The notes: generated by a model from the sequence alone, not told the origin. Numbered from the stretch's first letter, positions 31,839 to 39,890 are shown. The stretch is 64,000 bases of DNA from Phycisphaerales bacterium (GCA_029260515.1 JAJDDC010000060.1:124001-188000), one strand, 5' to 3'. A program made the numbers and translations.

Positions 31839-32728
31839 TGCGCACGATCGAGTACCTCACCTCCCCCGACCTCGCCTCGGCGTTCTGGGCCGTCGTCGTC
31901 ACGGGCCTCATGATCGCGCTGTTCGCAGGCGCCCTGAGCGTGCTCGTCGTCGTCAAGCGCCTCGCGTTCATCGGCCAGGGCGTGAGCCACGCCGCGTTCG
32001 GGGGTGTCGGCCTCGCGTATCTGATCGGCGTCGGCGCGGGCAATGGTGTTGGCGCGGGCCTCGGGCTGCTCGCGGTCCTGCTCGCCTTCTCGCTCGCTGC
32101 CGCTCTGGGGATCGCCTGGCTCGGGGAGCGCTCGGGCGCGCGCACGGACACGGCCATCGGCATCGTCCTCGCCGTCTCGATGGCCCTCGGGTTCGTCCTG
32201 CTGCGTGAGGCGGGCGCGAGGGCCGCCGTGACGGGCTCGCCCGCGCCGCCCGCGATCGAGGGTGTTCTGTTCGGCAGCGTCGCCAGCGTCTCGTGGTTCG
32301 ACGCCGGCCTCGCGGCGGTGACATGCCTGGGCGTGCTGGGCGTGCTGTTCCTGGTGCGGCGCCCGATGCTCTTCTGGGCCTTCGACGAGCGTGTGTGCGA
32401 GGCGTTCGGCGCCCCAGGCAACCGGATGCGGATCCTGCTGCTCTGTCTGCTCGCGATCGCCGTCGTCGTGACGGTCAAACTCGCGGGTGTCGTGCTCGCG
32501 ACGGCGCTGTTCGTGCTCCCCGGAGCGATCGCCCTGCGTCTCGCCGACCGGCTGTGGGTGGTGGTGGGGCTCGCCCTCGCGGCGGCGGTCGTCGGGATGC
32601 TCGGCGGGCTGGTCGTCAGCTTCGAGCTGGACCTGCAGGTCGGTCCTGGCGTCGTGCTGGTGCTGGCCGGGATGTATGCGATTGCCCTGGGTGTCGGCGC
32701 GGGGACGCGCCGGCTCGCGACGGGCTGA
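31838..32728 (+). CDS. znuB: Metal ABC transporter permease
   Basis: A 296-residue polytopic membrane protein of the ZnuB/TroC family that forms the metal channel. About eight hydrophobic helices are visible, for example 'VVVTGLMIALFAGALSVLVVV', 'GLGLLAVLLAFSLAAALGIAWL' and 'VVLATALFVLPGAIAL'. Conserved family words include 'RLAFIGQGVSHAAFGGVGLA' and the late 'ATALFVLPGA'. I used the ATG that overlaps the ATPase stop; the seven-codon upstream extension lies inside znuC. It completes a three-gene uptake system with the binding protein and the ATPase. Confidence 0.92.
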   Translation: MRTIEYLTSPDLASAFWAVVVTGLMIALFAGALSVLVVVKRLAFIGQGVSHAAFGGVGLAYLIGVGAGNGVGAGLGLLAVLLAFSLAAALGIAWLGERSGARTDTAIGIVLAVSMALGFVLLREAGARAAVTGSPAPPAIEGVLFGSVASVSWFDAGLAAVTCLGVLGVLFLVRRPMLFWAFDERVCEAFGAPGNRMRILLLCLLAIAVVVTVKLAGVVLATALFVLPGAIALRLADRLWVVVGLALAAAVVGMLGGLVVSFELDLQVGPGVVLVLAGMYAIALGVGAGTRRLATG

Positions 32729-32784
32729 TCTACGATCGCACGCGGCGCGCCCAGGACCGGGCGACGTGCGCACGGGAGACGACT

Positions 32785-32970
32785 ATGAAAGCCGAGAGGA
32801 TGCTCGCCGAGCTCAACCGGTTGCGTCAGGACCTCGACGAGGACAAGTCCGACATCGAGTGGCTGGCGCTGCACCACGCGTTCTGCTTCATCTCCTACAA
32901 GCTGGGCGACTTCCAGGCGTACCTGGACGAGCAGGCGGGGGCCGGGGCGTTTGACGAGTTCGAGGGATGA
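32785..32970 (+). CDS. Small hypothetical acidic protein
   Basis: This 61-aa frame has the ATG at 32785, with 'gggag' 7 nt before it. The protein is charged and helical ('MLAELNRLRQDLDEDKSDIE', 'HHAFCFISYKLGDFQAYLDEQ') and has no TM segment. It lies 56 bp after znuB on the same strand, behind a possible -10 TACGAT at 32731-32736. The composition is protein-like and unlike the shadow frames around it. The function is unknown. Confidence 0.6.
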   Translation: MKAERMLAELNRLRQDLDEDKSDIEWLALHHAFCFISYKLGDFQAYLDEQAGAGAFDEFEG

Positions 32971-32979
32971 TCGGGCCTG

Positions 32980-32998
32980 CGGGCGGGCGATCCGCCCG
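32980..32998 (+). terminator. GC-rich hairpin after the zinc operon
   Basis: CGGGCGG (32980-32986) pairs with CCGCCCG (32992-32998), 9 bp after the small-protein stop codon. There is no T-tract, so termination here is only plausible. Confidence 0.35.
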
Positions 32999-33026
32999 CC
33001 CGGGGCGTGGATTCCCGGCATGGGGT

Positions 33027-33052
33027 GGAACTTTTTCTGGCGCCGGGGCGTA
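33027..33052 (+). promoter_or_regulatory. ECF-sigma-like promoter of the candidate ncRNA
   Basis: GGAAC (33027-33031), continuing CTTTTT, is separated by 17 bp from CGTA (33049-33052). GGAAC/TGAAAC with CGTA at 16-17 bp is the pattern recognised by several ECF sigma factors. It precedes the structured, gene-free 33.06-33.41 kb stretch. An ECF factor is encoded 6 kb upstream, but a link is speculative. Confidence 0.45.
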
Positions 33053-33259
33053 TTCCTGGGCGATGATGCTGCTATCGCGGCACGGCCCCGCGCCGGGGAG
33101 GTGAAAACCACCCGCCCCCGGGCGACGGCAGGCCGCGACGACCGGCGAACCGATTCGCCGGGCGATGAGCCCCGGGTGACGGCCCGGGGAGAAGAGACCC
33201 GGCGGCCCGCGTGCAGTTGGGCGACGGCTGGGGTGACTCGTGCAGAAGGAGGTGATCCA

Positions 33260-33301
33260 GTGACAATGTGTGACTGTACGAAGGGGCTGCGCCACGACTA
33301 G
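33260..33301 (+). CDS. Possible 13-codon leader peptide with maximal Shine-Dalgarno
   Basis: A GTG-started frame encodes VTMCDCTKGLRHD (initiator Met in place of V) and stops at TAG 33299-33301. GGAGG, inside a 13-nt perfect anti-Shine-Dalgarno match (33246-33258), is 7 nt before the GTG. An ATG two codons on is 13 nt away. The frame runs over the left arm of the 33284-33336 stem, so ribosomes on it would change the downstream fold. It lacks Ile/Val/Leu codon runs, so ordinary branched-chain attenuation is not evident. Translation is unproven. Confidence 0.3.
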   Translation: MTMCDCTKGLRHD

Positions 33302-33375
33302 GCCGGCTCGACGGGGCTCGCCGTTGAGTGCAGCCCGCACACGCAGGAACATCGCCTATCCAGGCATTCCTACGG

Positions 33376-33406
33376 CCGCCTGACGCTCCGCGTTAGGCGG
33401 TTTTTT
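33376..33406 (+). terminator. Intrinsic terminator ending the structured RNA
   Basis: CCGCCTGACGC (33376-33386) and GCGTTAGGCGG (33390-33400) form 11 pairs with one G-U around a 3-nt loop, followed by six T. It lies 35 bp before the ATG of the threonine dehydratase gene, so it either ends an independent RNA or works as an attenuator. Confidence 0.85.
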
Positions 33407-33426
33407 CGTGCCCGCACGCCGCGACG

Positions 33427-33432
33427 TACCAT
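33427..33432 (+). promoter_or_regulatory. -10 element of the threonine dehydratase gene
   Basis: TACCAT lies 9 nt before the ATG at 33442. There is no Shine-Dalgarno sequence, so a nearly leaderless mRNA is likely and the gene need not depend on read-through of the terminator. Confidence 0.45.
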
Positions 33433-33441
33433 CTTGTGCGC

Positions 33442-34509
33442 ATGACACAGGCGGGCGCACATTCACGGGCGGTGTCGACGGGCGAAGCGCCCGACGCGTC
33501 GCTCGTCGGATCGGTCACGATCGACGACGTGCGAGCGGCGGCCGATCGCTTGCTGGGCGTGGTCAAGCGCACGCCGGTCGTCACCTGCACCGCACTCGAC
33601 GAGATGGTCGGCGCCTCGGTCTTCCTCAAGTGCGAGAACCTGCAGCGGGTCGGGGCGTTCAAGATCCGTGGGGCGTACAACGCGATGTCCCACCTGGACG
33701 ACCACGCCCGGGGCCGGGGCGTGCTCGCGTACTCGAGCGGCAACCACGCCCAGGGCATCGCGTGCGCCGCGGGGCTGCTCGGCGTGCGTGCCGTCGTTGT
33801 GATGCCGACCAACGCCCCGCCCTCGAAGCTCGCGGCGACACGGGCGTACCTGGCGCTCGCGCCCCAGGGTTCCGAGATCGTCGAGTACGACCCGGTGAAG
33901 TTCGTCCGCGAGGAGCTGGCGGACAAGATCGCCGACGAACGCGGGCTGACGATCATCCCGCCCTTCGACCACCCGCACATCATCGCGGGCCAGGGGACGG
34001 CGGCGCTGGAACTGCTGGACGAGGTGGGGGAGCTCGACGCCCTGTGGACGCCGTGCGGCGGGGGCGGGTTGCTCTCGGGCTCTGCGATCGCGGCGAAGGG
34101 TGTGTGCCCTGGGATCGAGGTCGTCGGCGTCGAGCCGGAGCTGGGCGACGACGTGACTCGCTCGTTCGAGACCGGGATCTTGCACCGCGTGCCGTATCCT
34201 GAGACGATCGCCGATGGCGCCAGGACAACGGCGCCCGGGCGGTACACCTTCGCGCTCGTACGCGAGCACGTAGACGCGATGCGGACCGTTCCGGACGGCG
34301 CTCTTGCACGGGCGATGATGCTGTGCTTCGAGCGGTTGCGGCTGGTGGTCGAGCCCACGGGCGCGCTGGCGATCGCGGGGCTGATCCGGGAGGCCCGGAC
34401 GAACCCGGGCTACACACGGGGCAGGCGGATCGGGGCGATCATCTCCGGGGGGAACATCGACCTGGACGCGCTGCCGCGCCTGCGGGCGCTGGCGGGCGAA
34501 GATCAATGA
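33442..34509 (+). CDS. ilvA: Threonine/serine dehydratase (PLP fold type II)
   Basis: A 355-residue PLP enzyme that deaminates threonine to 2-oxobutanoate, the first step to isoleucine or a catabolic step. The Schiff-base lysine is K74 in 'RVGAFKIRGAYNAM'. 'YSSGNHAQGIACAAGLLGV' is the Asn loop, 'CGGGGLLSGSA' binds PLP phosphate, and 'IISGGNID' ends the core. The C-terminal ACT-like regulatory domain of biosynthetic IlvA (about 500 aa) is missing, so it resembles the short catabolic TdcB or serine racemase branch. Substrate and feedback control are therefore uncertain. A GTG two codons upstream (33436) is an alternative start. The next gene follows after 44 bp. Confidence 0.82.
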   Translation: MTQAGAHSRAVSTGEAPDASLVGSVTIDDVRAAADRLLGVVKRTPVVTCTALDEMVGASVFLKCENLQRVGAFKIRGAYNAMSHLDDHARGRGVLAYSSGNHAQGIACAAGLLGVRAVVVMPTNAPPSKLAATRAYLALAPQGSEIVEYDPVKFVREELADKIADERGLTIIPPFDHPHIIAGQGTAALELLDEVGELDALWTPCGGGGLLSGSAIAAKGVCPGIEVVGVEPELGDDVTRSFETGILHRVPYPETIADGARTTAPGRYTFALVREHVDAMRTVPDGALARAMMLCFERLRLVVEPTGALAIAGLIREARTNPGYTRGRRIGAIISGGNIDLDALPRLRALAGEDQ

Positions 34510-34553
34510 GCGAACATGAACGCCCGGGGCGGCCCGGCGGACAGGAGCACGCG

Positions 34554-36452
34554 ATGAGAAGTATTGGAACGACGGCGCTGGTGGCTGGGCTGGTGGCTGG
34601 GTTGGCGTGCGCCCAGCCTGCGGTGGCGCAGCGCGGGCGGGCGGCGCAGCCCTCGGACATGAGCGTGCGTGTGGGTGAGCTGGCCCGTGCCGAGCTCGAG
34701 AAGCTGGTCGCGTCGGGCGACTTTGGCGCGGCGCAGCTCGCGTTGTCGGACCTGCTCGACCGAGCGATTTACCACTCGACGGACAAGGAACTGGACGCGA
34801 TCGCTGAGGCCGACGCGGCGCTGCGGCTGGTCTCGCAGCTGGCCCAGGTAGACCGCCAGACGCAGGGGGTGTTGCTGCCGGTGCTCGTCGAGGAGGAGGA
34901 ACTGGCCCGGACGCTGGCGATGCTGGTGGACCCCAAGGACGACGTCGGGGGTGTGTACCGGACGCTCGCGACGCTGGTCGAGGCGCACGGGGCCAAGAAG
35001 GTCGCGGCGTTCGACAACCTGGCCGCGGCGATCTGCGTGGTCCACGACCGCCCGTTCTCACGCCGGATCAACGAGAACAACGCGGCGTCGATGGCGCCCG
35101 CGGACATCCTGGGTTATTACGCCGAGCACGTGCGGGACATGGACATCGACCCGCGGGTGGTGCCCGCGGAACTGCTGATCTACGTCGCGGACACGACCGC
35201 CTCGGACGAGGAGATGTCATGGGCGCTCCAGCAGTACCGACGCAACACGGACGTCGGCGCCCGGTTCTTTGAGATCGAGTACGACGAGGCGTACTTCCGC
35301 GACCCCGTCAAGAATCCCAAGAAGCTCACCGAGTCGGGTGAGTTCACGCTCCAGGCGATCAAGGAGCACGGGGGCGTGTGCGCCGACCAGGCGTACTTCG
35401 CGATGAGCGTGGGCAAGGCCAAGGGTGTGCCCACGGCGTACGTCACGGCGCGGGGCGCGGAGGTCGGGCACGCGTGGGTCGGGTTCCTGGAGCTCCGCGG
35501 GAGGCGGGCGGGCTGGAACTTCGACGAGGGGCGGTACGACGCGTACCAGAACATCCAGGGGCTGGTCCTGAACCCGCAGACCGGCGAGCAGATCCCGGAC
35601 TCGGTGCTGTCGATGTCGGGCGAGAACGCGACGGTCGAGGAGCGCGAGCTGCGGGTCGCCCAGAGCGCGTGCGCCGCTGCCCAGCGCCTCGGCCTCCAGC
35701 GGCTGTCGCGTGGGTACGCGGCGCCGACGAGCCCGCCCGACGGCGTCGCACGCCCGGGCAGGTTTACGCCCCGCGAGCACAGCGTCGAGTCGCAGCTGGC
35801 GCTGCTCGAGGCGGGGCTCCGGATCGCGCCCGCGGAGCCCGCGGGGTGGGCGGTGCTCAAGGGGCTGGCCGAGCGGCGCGACCTGACGATGAAGCAGATG
35901 GACGAGTGGACACGGGTGATCGACCGGCTGTGCGGCGCCAAGCACCCCGACTTTATGGTGTGGGTGCTCGAGCCGATGATCGCCTCGGTCGAGGACACGG
36001 GCGATCAGTCGAGGCTGTGGGGGTGGCTGTACACCCAGCTCCGCTCGCGCCCGGACCTGGCCTCGCGGGTGCTGATGAGCCAGGGCGACCTGATGCGACG
36101 CACGGGCGACCCGGGCGCGGCGTTCAACGCGTACATCGAGGTCGTCAACAAGTTCGCCAACGCGGGGACGTCGGTCGTGGAGGCGTTGGGCACGGCAGAG
36201 CAGATGATCCGCCAGGAGAAGGGCGAGGACAGGCAGGTTGTCGAGCGTGATGTGATCACGATGTACCAGCGGGCGTGGCGGGCGATCGATCGCCCGCGTC
36301 AGATGGGCGGGGCGTTCCGGACGCAGAGCAACTGGTTCAAGGTCGGCGAGCGCCTCCGGGGGTTGTACGAGGAGGTCGGCAACGACTCGCAGGCCGGGGC
36401 GATCGCCAAGGCCCTGGGCAGCGGCGGCGGGGGCGGGGCGTTCGACGACTGA
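34554..36452 (+). CDS. Exported transglutaminase-like protein
   Basis: A 632-aa protein with a signal peptide (MRSIGTTALVAGLVAGLACAQPAVAQ). I chose the ATG at 34554, preceded by AGGAG; an earlier in-frame ATG at 34506 overlaps the dehydratase stop and would bury the signal peptide. The central region has a transglutaminase-like triad: C276 in 'HGGVCADQAYFAMSVGKAKG', H306 in 'EVGHAWVGF' and D324 in 'GWNFDEGRYDAYQ'. The flanks are helical and unassigned; the last residues are Gly-rich. Family members act as peptidases or cross-linkers outside the cytoplasm. The substrate is unknown. Confidence 0.75.
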   Translation: MRSIGTTALVAGLVAGLACAQPAVAQRGRAAQPSDMSVRVGELARAELEKLVASGDFGAAQLALSDLLDRAIYHSTDKELDAIAEADAALRLVSQLAQVDRQTQGVLLPVLVEEEELARTLAMLVDPKDDVGGVYRTLATLVEAHGAKKVAAFDNLAAAICVVHDRPFSRRINENNAASMAPADILGYYAEHVRDMDIDPRVVPAELLIYVADTTASDEEMSWALQQYRRNTDVGARFFEIEYDEAYFRDPVKNPKKLTESGEFTLQAIKEHGGVCADQAYFAMSVGKAKGVPTAYVTARGAEVGHAWVGFLELRGRRAGWNFDEGRYDAYQNIQGLVLNPQTGEQIPDSVLSMSGENATVEERELRVAQSACAAAQRLGLQRLSRGYAAPTSPPDGVARPGRFTPREHSVESQLALLEAGLRIAPAEPAGWAVLKGLAERRDLTMKQMDEWTRVIDRLCGAKHPDFMVWVLEPMIASVEDTGDQSRLWGWLYTQLRSRPDLASRVLMSQGDLMRRTGDPGAAFNAYIEVVNKFANAGTSVVEALGTAEQMIRQEKGEDRQVVERDVITMYQRAWRAIDRPRQMGGAFRTQSNWFKVGERLRGLYEEVGNDSQAGAIAKALGSGGGGGAFDD

Positions 36453-36497
36453 ACGCGACGGCTTGCGCCGGGTTCAACAGATGTGTGCGCACGAATG

Positions 36498-36532
36498 AGG
36501 CCCGGGCGAGATGCCCGGGCCTCTGTGTTTTT
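36498..36532 (+). terminator. Intrinsic terminator of the transglutaminase-like gene
   Basis: AGGCCCGGGC (36498-36507) pairs with GCCCGGGCCT (36513-36522) around GAGAT, followed by CTGTGTTTTT. It lies between two convergent genes; the U-tract favours the + strand. Confidence 0.8.
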
Positions 36533-36552
36533 GAGCATGGATCAGTCCGTGG

Positions 36553-39360
36553 TCAGCCCAGGCCAACCAAGGAGCTGAGGACCGAGCCGTAGGCGACGAC
36601 GAGGCCCGCGAAGACGACGGAGACGATGGAGATGAGCTTGATAAGGATGTTAAGCGAGGGGCCCGAGGTGTCCTTGAACGGGTCGCCGACGGTATCGCCG
36701 ACGACGGTGGCCTTGTGGTCGTCCGAGCCCTTGCCGTACACGATGGTGTCGCCGTTGCCCGCGGCGACGTAGTCCTTGGCGCGGGCGAGGATGGCGTCGC
36801 GGACGGAGGCGGGGACCTTGGAGGAGTTGCCGGTGCTGTTGACCATGTCGTCGGCGGTGATCTTGCCGTACGACTCGAGCAGCTTCTTGGCGTTGTCCCA
36901 TGCGCCGCCGGCGTTGGCCATGAATACCGCGAGTGCGAAGCCGGAGGTGAGGCCGCCGGCGAGCAGGCCCATCACGCCCGCGACGCCGAGCACGAGACCC
37001 ACGATGATCGGGATGACGATCGCGAGGATGGCCGGGATGACCATCTCCTTCTGGGCGCCGGCGGTCGAGATGGAGACGCAGTTGGCGTAGTCGGGGTAGT
37101 GGTGGCCGTCAACGTCGAGACCCTGCCTGGGCCAGTTGTCGGGGTTTGCGACGTCCTCCTCGGACATGCCCTGCTTGCGGAGCCCGTCACGCATCTTGCC
37201 GAACTGGCGGCGGCACTCGCCCATCATTGCGTAGGCGGCGCGGCCGACGGCGTTCATGGTTAGGGCGCAGAAGAGGAACGCGAGCAGCACGCCGATGAAG
37301 ATGCCGCCGAGCAGGCGGGGGTTGGCGAGCGTGACGTCGTAGAACCGGAGGACGTCGGCGATGGAGCCCCGCCTGGACGAGGCGAGGTCGATCACGACGG
37401 TGTCGGCGTGGTCGCCGTGCGTCAGCTGGGCGGTGATCGCGTACGAGTCGGCGCCCTCGACGTGCCCGAACTCGGTGTCGGCGTCGTGGCCCTCGTGCCC
37501 GGCGCCGCCGGCGCGGACGCTGGTGAAGACCTGGCCCTTCTCGATGTCGCGGGCTGTGAAGTGGTGCTCGCTCTCGATCTCGATGAGCATGCCGCCGTCG
37601 ACGACCGCGGGGGACGTCACGCCGTCGTGCTCGTGCCCGGGGACGATGATCGCGAACTTGCCGTAGCCCTCGTAGACGGCGTACGGCGCGGTCGCGTCGG
37701 CGGGCGCCGTGAACGAGCCCTTCTCGACGAACGTCTCGGACTGCGTTGTGATCTGGGTCTGGACGATCTGGATGTAGGCGGCGAACAGCGCCAGGGCGGT
37801 GAGGGCCGCCGAGCCGATGGCGAAGCCCTTGCCGGTCGCGGCGGTGGTGTTGCCCAGTGAGTCGAGCATGTCGGTCCGCTCGCGGACGTGGGGGGGCTGG
37901 CTGGTCATCTCGGCGTTGCCGCCCGCGTTGTCGGCGATCGGGCCGTACGCGTCGGTCGCGAGTGTGATGCCGAGTGTCGAGAGCATGCCGACCGCGGCGA
38001 TGCCCACGCCGTACAGGCCCATCAGGAAGTTGTCGCCGCCGCCCGCGAACGTGAAGGCGGCGAGGATCGCGATGACGACGGTGAGCAGCGAGGCCCACGT
38101 GGACTTCATGCCCTCGGCGATGCCCGCGATGATGACGGTCGCGGGCCCGGTCAGGGCCTGCTCGCTGATGCGCCGAGTCGGCGGGTGCTCGTAGCTTGTG
38201 TAGTACTCGGTCGCCCACGCGATGATGAGCCCGGCGAGGATGCCCGAGACGATCGAGAGGCCCAGGCCCCACCAGGTTGTAATGCCCGCGAGCGCCTCGC
38301 CCTGGGCGCCGACGAGGAAATACAGCAGCCCGAACGCGAGGACGATGATCGCGGCCGAGGCGATCCAGACGCCCTTGTGCAGACCCTTGAGCAGCTGGGC
38401 GAAGGTGGCGTTCTCCTTGGCCTTGACGGTGAAGATGCCCATGATCGAGCAGAAGATGCCGATGCCGGCGAGGGCCATGGGGGTGGCGGCGAGTGTGAGC
38501 GCGAGGGTCGTCGCGTCGAAATCGCTCATGCCCTCGGGGCGGATGGTGAACGCGGCGGCGGCGCCGAGGGCCATGGTGGCCAGGATCGAGCCGTAGTACG
38601 ACTCGTAGAGGTCGGCGCCCATGCCGGCGACATCGCCCACGTTGTCGCCGACGTTGTCGGCGATGGTCGCGGGGTTGCGTGGGTCGTCCTCGGGGATGCC
38701 GGCCTCGACCTTGCCGACGAGGTCGGCGCCGACGTCGGCGGCCTTGGTGTAGATGCCCCCGCCCACACGGGCGAACAGCGCCTGCGTCGAGGCGCCCATG
38801 CCGTAGCTGAGCATGATCGTGGTGATGACGCGGATGTCGCCGCCGCCCAGGTCCGTGAGGTTGAAGACCGCGAACCAGGCGGAGATGTCGAGCAGCGCGA
38901 AGCCGACGACCACGAGACCCATGACGGCGCCCGAGCGGAACGCGACGGTCAGGCCCTCGTTGAGGCTCTCCTTGGCGGCGAACGCGGTCCGGGCGCTGGC
39001 GTTGGTCGCCATCTTCATGCCGAACCATCCGCACAGGCCCGAGAGCAGGCCGGCGATCGGGACGCCGACCATCGTGAGTGAGGGCTGGAGCTTGAGGAAG
39101 TACAGCAGCCCGAGGAACGCGACGAGGATCACGAAGACGAACGCGACGACCTTGTACTGGCGTGTGAGGTACGCCATCGCGCCGTCGCGGACGGCCTGGG
39201 CGATGCGGACCATCTCCTCGTCGCCCTCGGACTTCTTCATCACCGAGCCGTAGAACGTCCACGCCATCGCCAGCGCGACCAGGGCGCCGACGGGGGCGAT
39301 CCAATACGCGGGCGGGATGGCCTCGATCGAGGCGAGTGTCGGAACCATGAGGCTGCTCAT
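36553..39360 (-). CDS. hppA: Membrane-bound ion-translocating pyrophosphatase with a large periplasmic insertion
   Basis: This 935-residue, ~16-helix membrane enzyme couples pyrophosphate hydrolysis to export of H+ or Na+. The catalytic acidic motifs are present: 'GGGIYTKAADVGADLVGKVE', 'EDDPRNPATIADNVGDNVGD', and a late 'GDTVGDPFKDTSGP'. 'LGNTTAATGKGFAIG' has Ala where K+-independent enzymes have Lys, so the enzyme should be K+-dependent; the transported ion is not settled. Typical members have 690-800 residues. The excess lies mostly in one loop at about 533-673, a hydrophilic stretch with His/Asp clusters ('GHEHDG', 'GAGHEGHDADTEFGH') between two TM helices. The mRNA has a likely ~110-nt 5' UTR from an extended -10 at 39475-39480. 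Confidence 0.93.
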   Translation of the reverse strand: MSSLMVPTLASIEAIPPAYWIAPVGALVALAMAWTFYGSVMKKSEGDEEMVRIAQAVRDGAMAYLTRQYKVVAFVFVILVAFLGLLYFLKLQPSLTMVGVPIAGLLSGLCGWFGMKMATNASARTAFAAKESLNEGLTVAFRSGAVMGLVVVGFALLDISAWFAVFNLTDLGGGDIRVITTIMLSYGMGASTQALFARVGGGIYTKAADVGADLVGKVEAGIPEDDPRNPATIADNVGDNVGDVAGMGADLYESYYGSILATMALGAAAAFTIRPEGMSDFDATTLALTLAATPMALAGIGIFCSIMGIFTVKAKENATFAQLLKGLHKGVWIASAAIIVLAFGLLYFLVGAQGEALAGITTWWGLGLSIVSGILAGLIIAWATEYYTSYEHPPTRRISEQALTGPATVIIAGIAEGMKSTWASLLTVVIAILAAFTFAGGGDNFLMGLYGVGIAAVGMLSTLGITLATDAYGPIADNAGGNAEMTSQPPHVRERTDMLDSLGNTTAATGKGFAIGSAALTALALFAAYIQIVQTQITTQSETFVEKGSFTAPADATAPYAVYEGYGKFAIIVPGHEHDGVTSPAVVDGGMLIEIESEHHFTARDIEKGQVFTSVRAGGAGHEGHDADTEFGHVEGADSYAITAQLTHGDHADTVVIDLASSRRGSIADVLRFYDVTLANPRLLGGIFIGVLLAFLFCALTMNAVGRAAYAMMGECRRQFGKMRDGLRKQGMSEEDVANPDNWPRQGLDVDGHHYPDYANCVSISTAGAQKEMVIPAILAIVIPIIVGLVLGVAGVMGLLAGGLTSGFALAVFMANAGGAWDNAKKLLESYGKITADDMVNSTGNSSKVPASVRDAILARAKDYVAAGNGDTIVYGKGSDDHKATVVGDTVGDPFKDTSGPSLNILIKLISIVSVVFAGLVVAYGSVLSSLVGLG

Positions 39361-39474
39361 CGGCGTGCTCTCCGCGTGCGTTGGGTTGGACAGATCCGTG
39401 CCGGGCGCTGGGCCCTGGCGGTGGCGCCGGGGGACGAGGTCCCCGGGTTGATTCCCCCTCGGTTGGGGGCGGGA

Positions 39475-39480
39475 AGCATA
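39475..39480 (-). promoter_or_regulatory. Extended -10 promoter of the pyrophosphatase gene
   Basis: On the minus strand TGC precedes TATGCT, an extended -10. No -35 is evident. It predicts a 5' UTR of about 110 nt containing a GGGGAC/GTCCCC hairpin before the ATG at 39360. Confidence 0.45.
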
Positions 39481-39570
39481 GCACTCCCTAACCGGATTCT
39501 CTCACGATCACGGGCGTCGGCCCGCGCCGGGACGGACCCCTGATGTCGGCGTTCCGGGGTGGAACGGGGC

Positions 39571-39603
39571 AAAACAAACACCGCCCGGCACGGGGCCGGG
39601 CGG
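39571..39603 (-). terminator. Intrinsic terminator of rpsU
   Basis: CCGCCCGG (39581-39588) and CCGGGCGG (39596-39603) form the stem. On the minus strand the transcript continues TGTTTGTTTT. It lies 41 bp after the rpsU stop codon. Confidence 0.75.
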
Positions 39604-39644
39604 GGGTGGCTGGCTGGGCTGGGCGGGCACGTGCCCGTGGAAGC

Positions 39645-39836
39645 CTACTTGCGGGCCTCGCGGAGGACGCGGTTGGCGCTCTTGCGCTGGGCCCGGCGGC
39701 GGCGCTCGGAGGGCTTCTCGTAGAACTCCTTGCGCTTGATGTCCTTGGTCAGCCCTTCTTTTTCGCAGAGCTTCTTGAAGCGACGCATCATCTGCTCGAC
39801 GCTCTCGCCGCCTCTGGACTTGATCCGGATCGCCAT
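39645..39836 (-). CDS. rpsU: Small ribosomal subunit protein bS21
   Basis: A 63-residue basic protein with the S21 signature: 'SVEQMMRRFKKLCEKEGLTKDIKRKEFYEKPSERRRR'. It binds the 30S platform near the 16S 3' end and helps initiation at Shine-Dalgarno-led mRNAs. The ATG is preceded by AAGGAG with 6-nt spacing. The gene is monocistronic, with a promoter at 39862-39890 and a terminator downstream. Confidence 0.97.
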   Translation of the reverse strand: MAIRIKSRGGESVEQMMRRFKKLCEKEGLTKDIKRKEFYEKPSERRRRAQRKSANRVLREARK

Positions 39837-39861
39837 CGTCGCTCCTTGGTCGGGCCCTCGC

Positions 39862-39890
39862 GGGCTACCGTGCGTTGGGCCTCAAGTAAA
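39862..39890 (-). promoter_or_regulatory. Sigma-70-type promoter of rpsU
   Basis: On the minus strand TTTACT (39890-39885) and TAGCCC (39867-39862) are 17 bp apart, ending 25 bp before the ATG. This leaves room for the visible Shine-Dalgarno sequence. Confidence 0.5.

Larger units (their letters stand above)
33059..33406 (+). ncRNA. Candidate structured non-coding RNA or leader upstream of the threonine dehydratase gene
   Basis: About 350 nt with no long gene, an ECF-like promoter at its left and a strong terminator at its right. Successive hairpins: CCCCG/CGGGG (33086-33098), GGTG/CACC (33100-33112), CCGGCGAA/TTCGCCGG (33142-33161), CCCCGGG/CCCGGGG (33170-33189), CTCGACGG/CCGTTGAG (33307-33328) enclosed by GGGCTGC/GCAGCCC (33284-33290/33330-33336), a two-part hairpin AGGAA...TTCCT with GCCT/AGGC (33345-33371), then the terminator. 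It also holds AAGGAGGTGATCC (33246-33258), fully complementary to the 16S 3' end. I looked for RNase P, tmRNA, SRP and T-box signatures and found none. It could be a trans-acting RNA or a regulated leader for the next gene. The 5' end is a guess from the promoter. Confidence 0.5.

Noticed and set aside
33022-33031. T-box-like GGGGTGGAAC before the dehydratase gene
   Set aside because: The T-box bulge should read GGGTGGNACCGCG near the terminator; here it lies at the far 5' end, continues with TTTTT and lacks a specifier loop.
33246-33258. Possible 16S rRNA 3' end on the minus strand (GGATCACCTCCTT)
   Set aside because: The flanking bases do not match the preceding conserved 16S helix 45 sequence, and no rRNA lies nearby; only the 13-mer matches.
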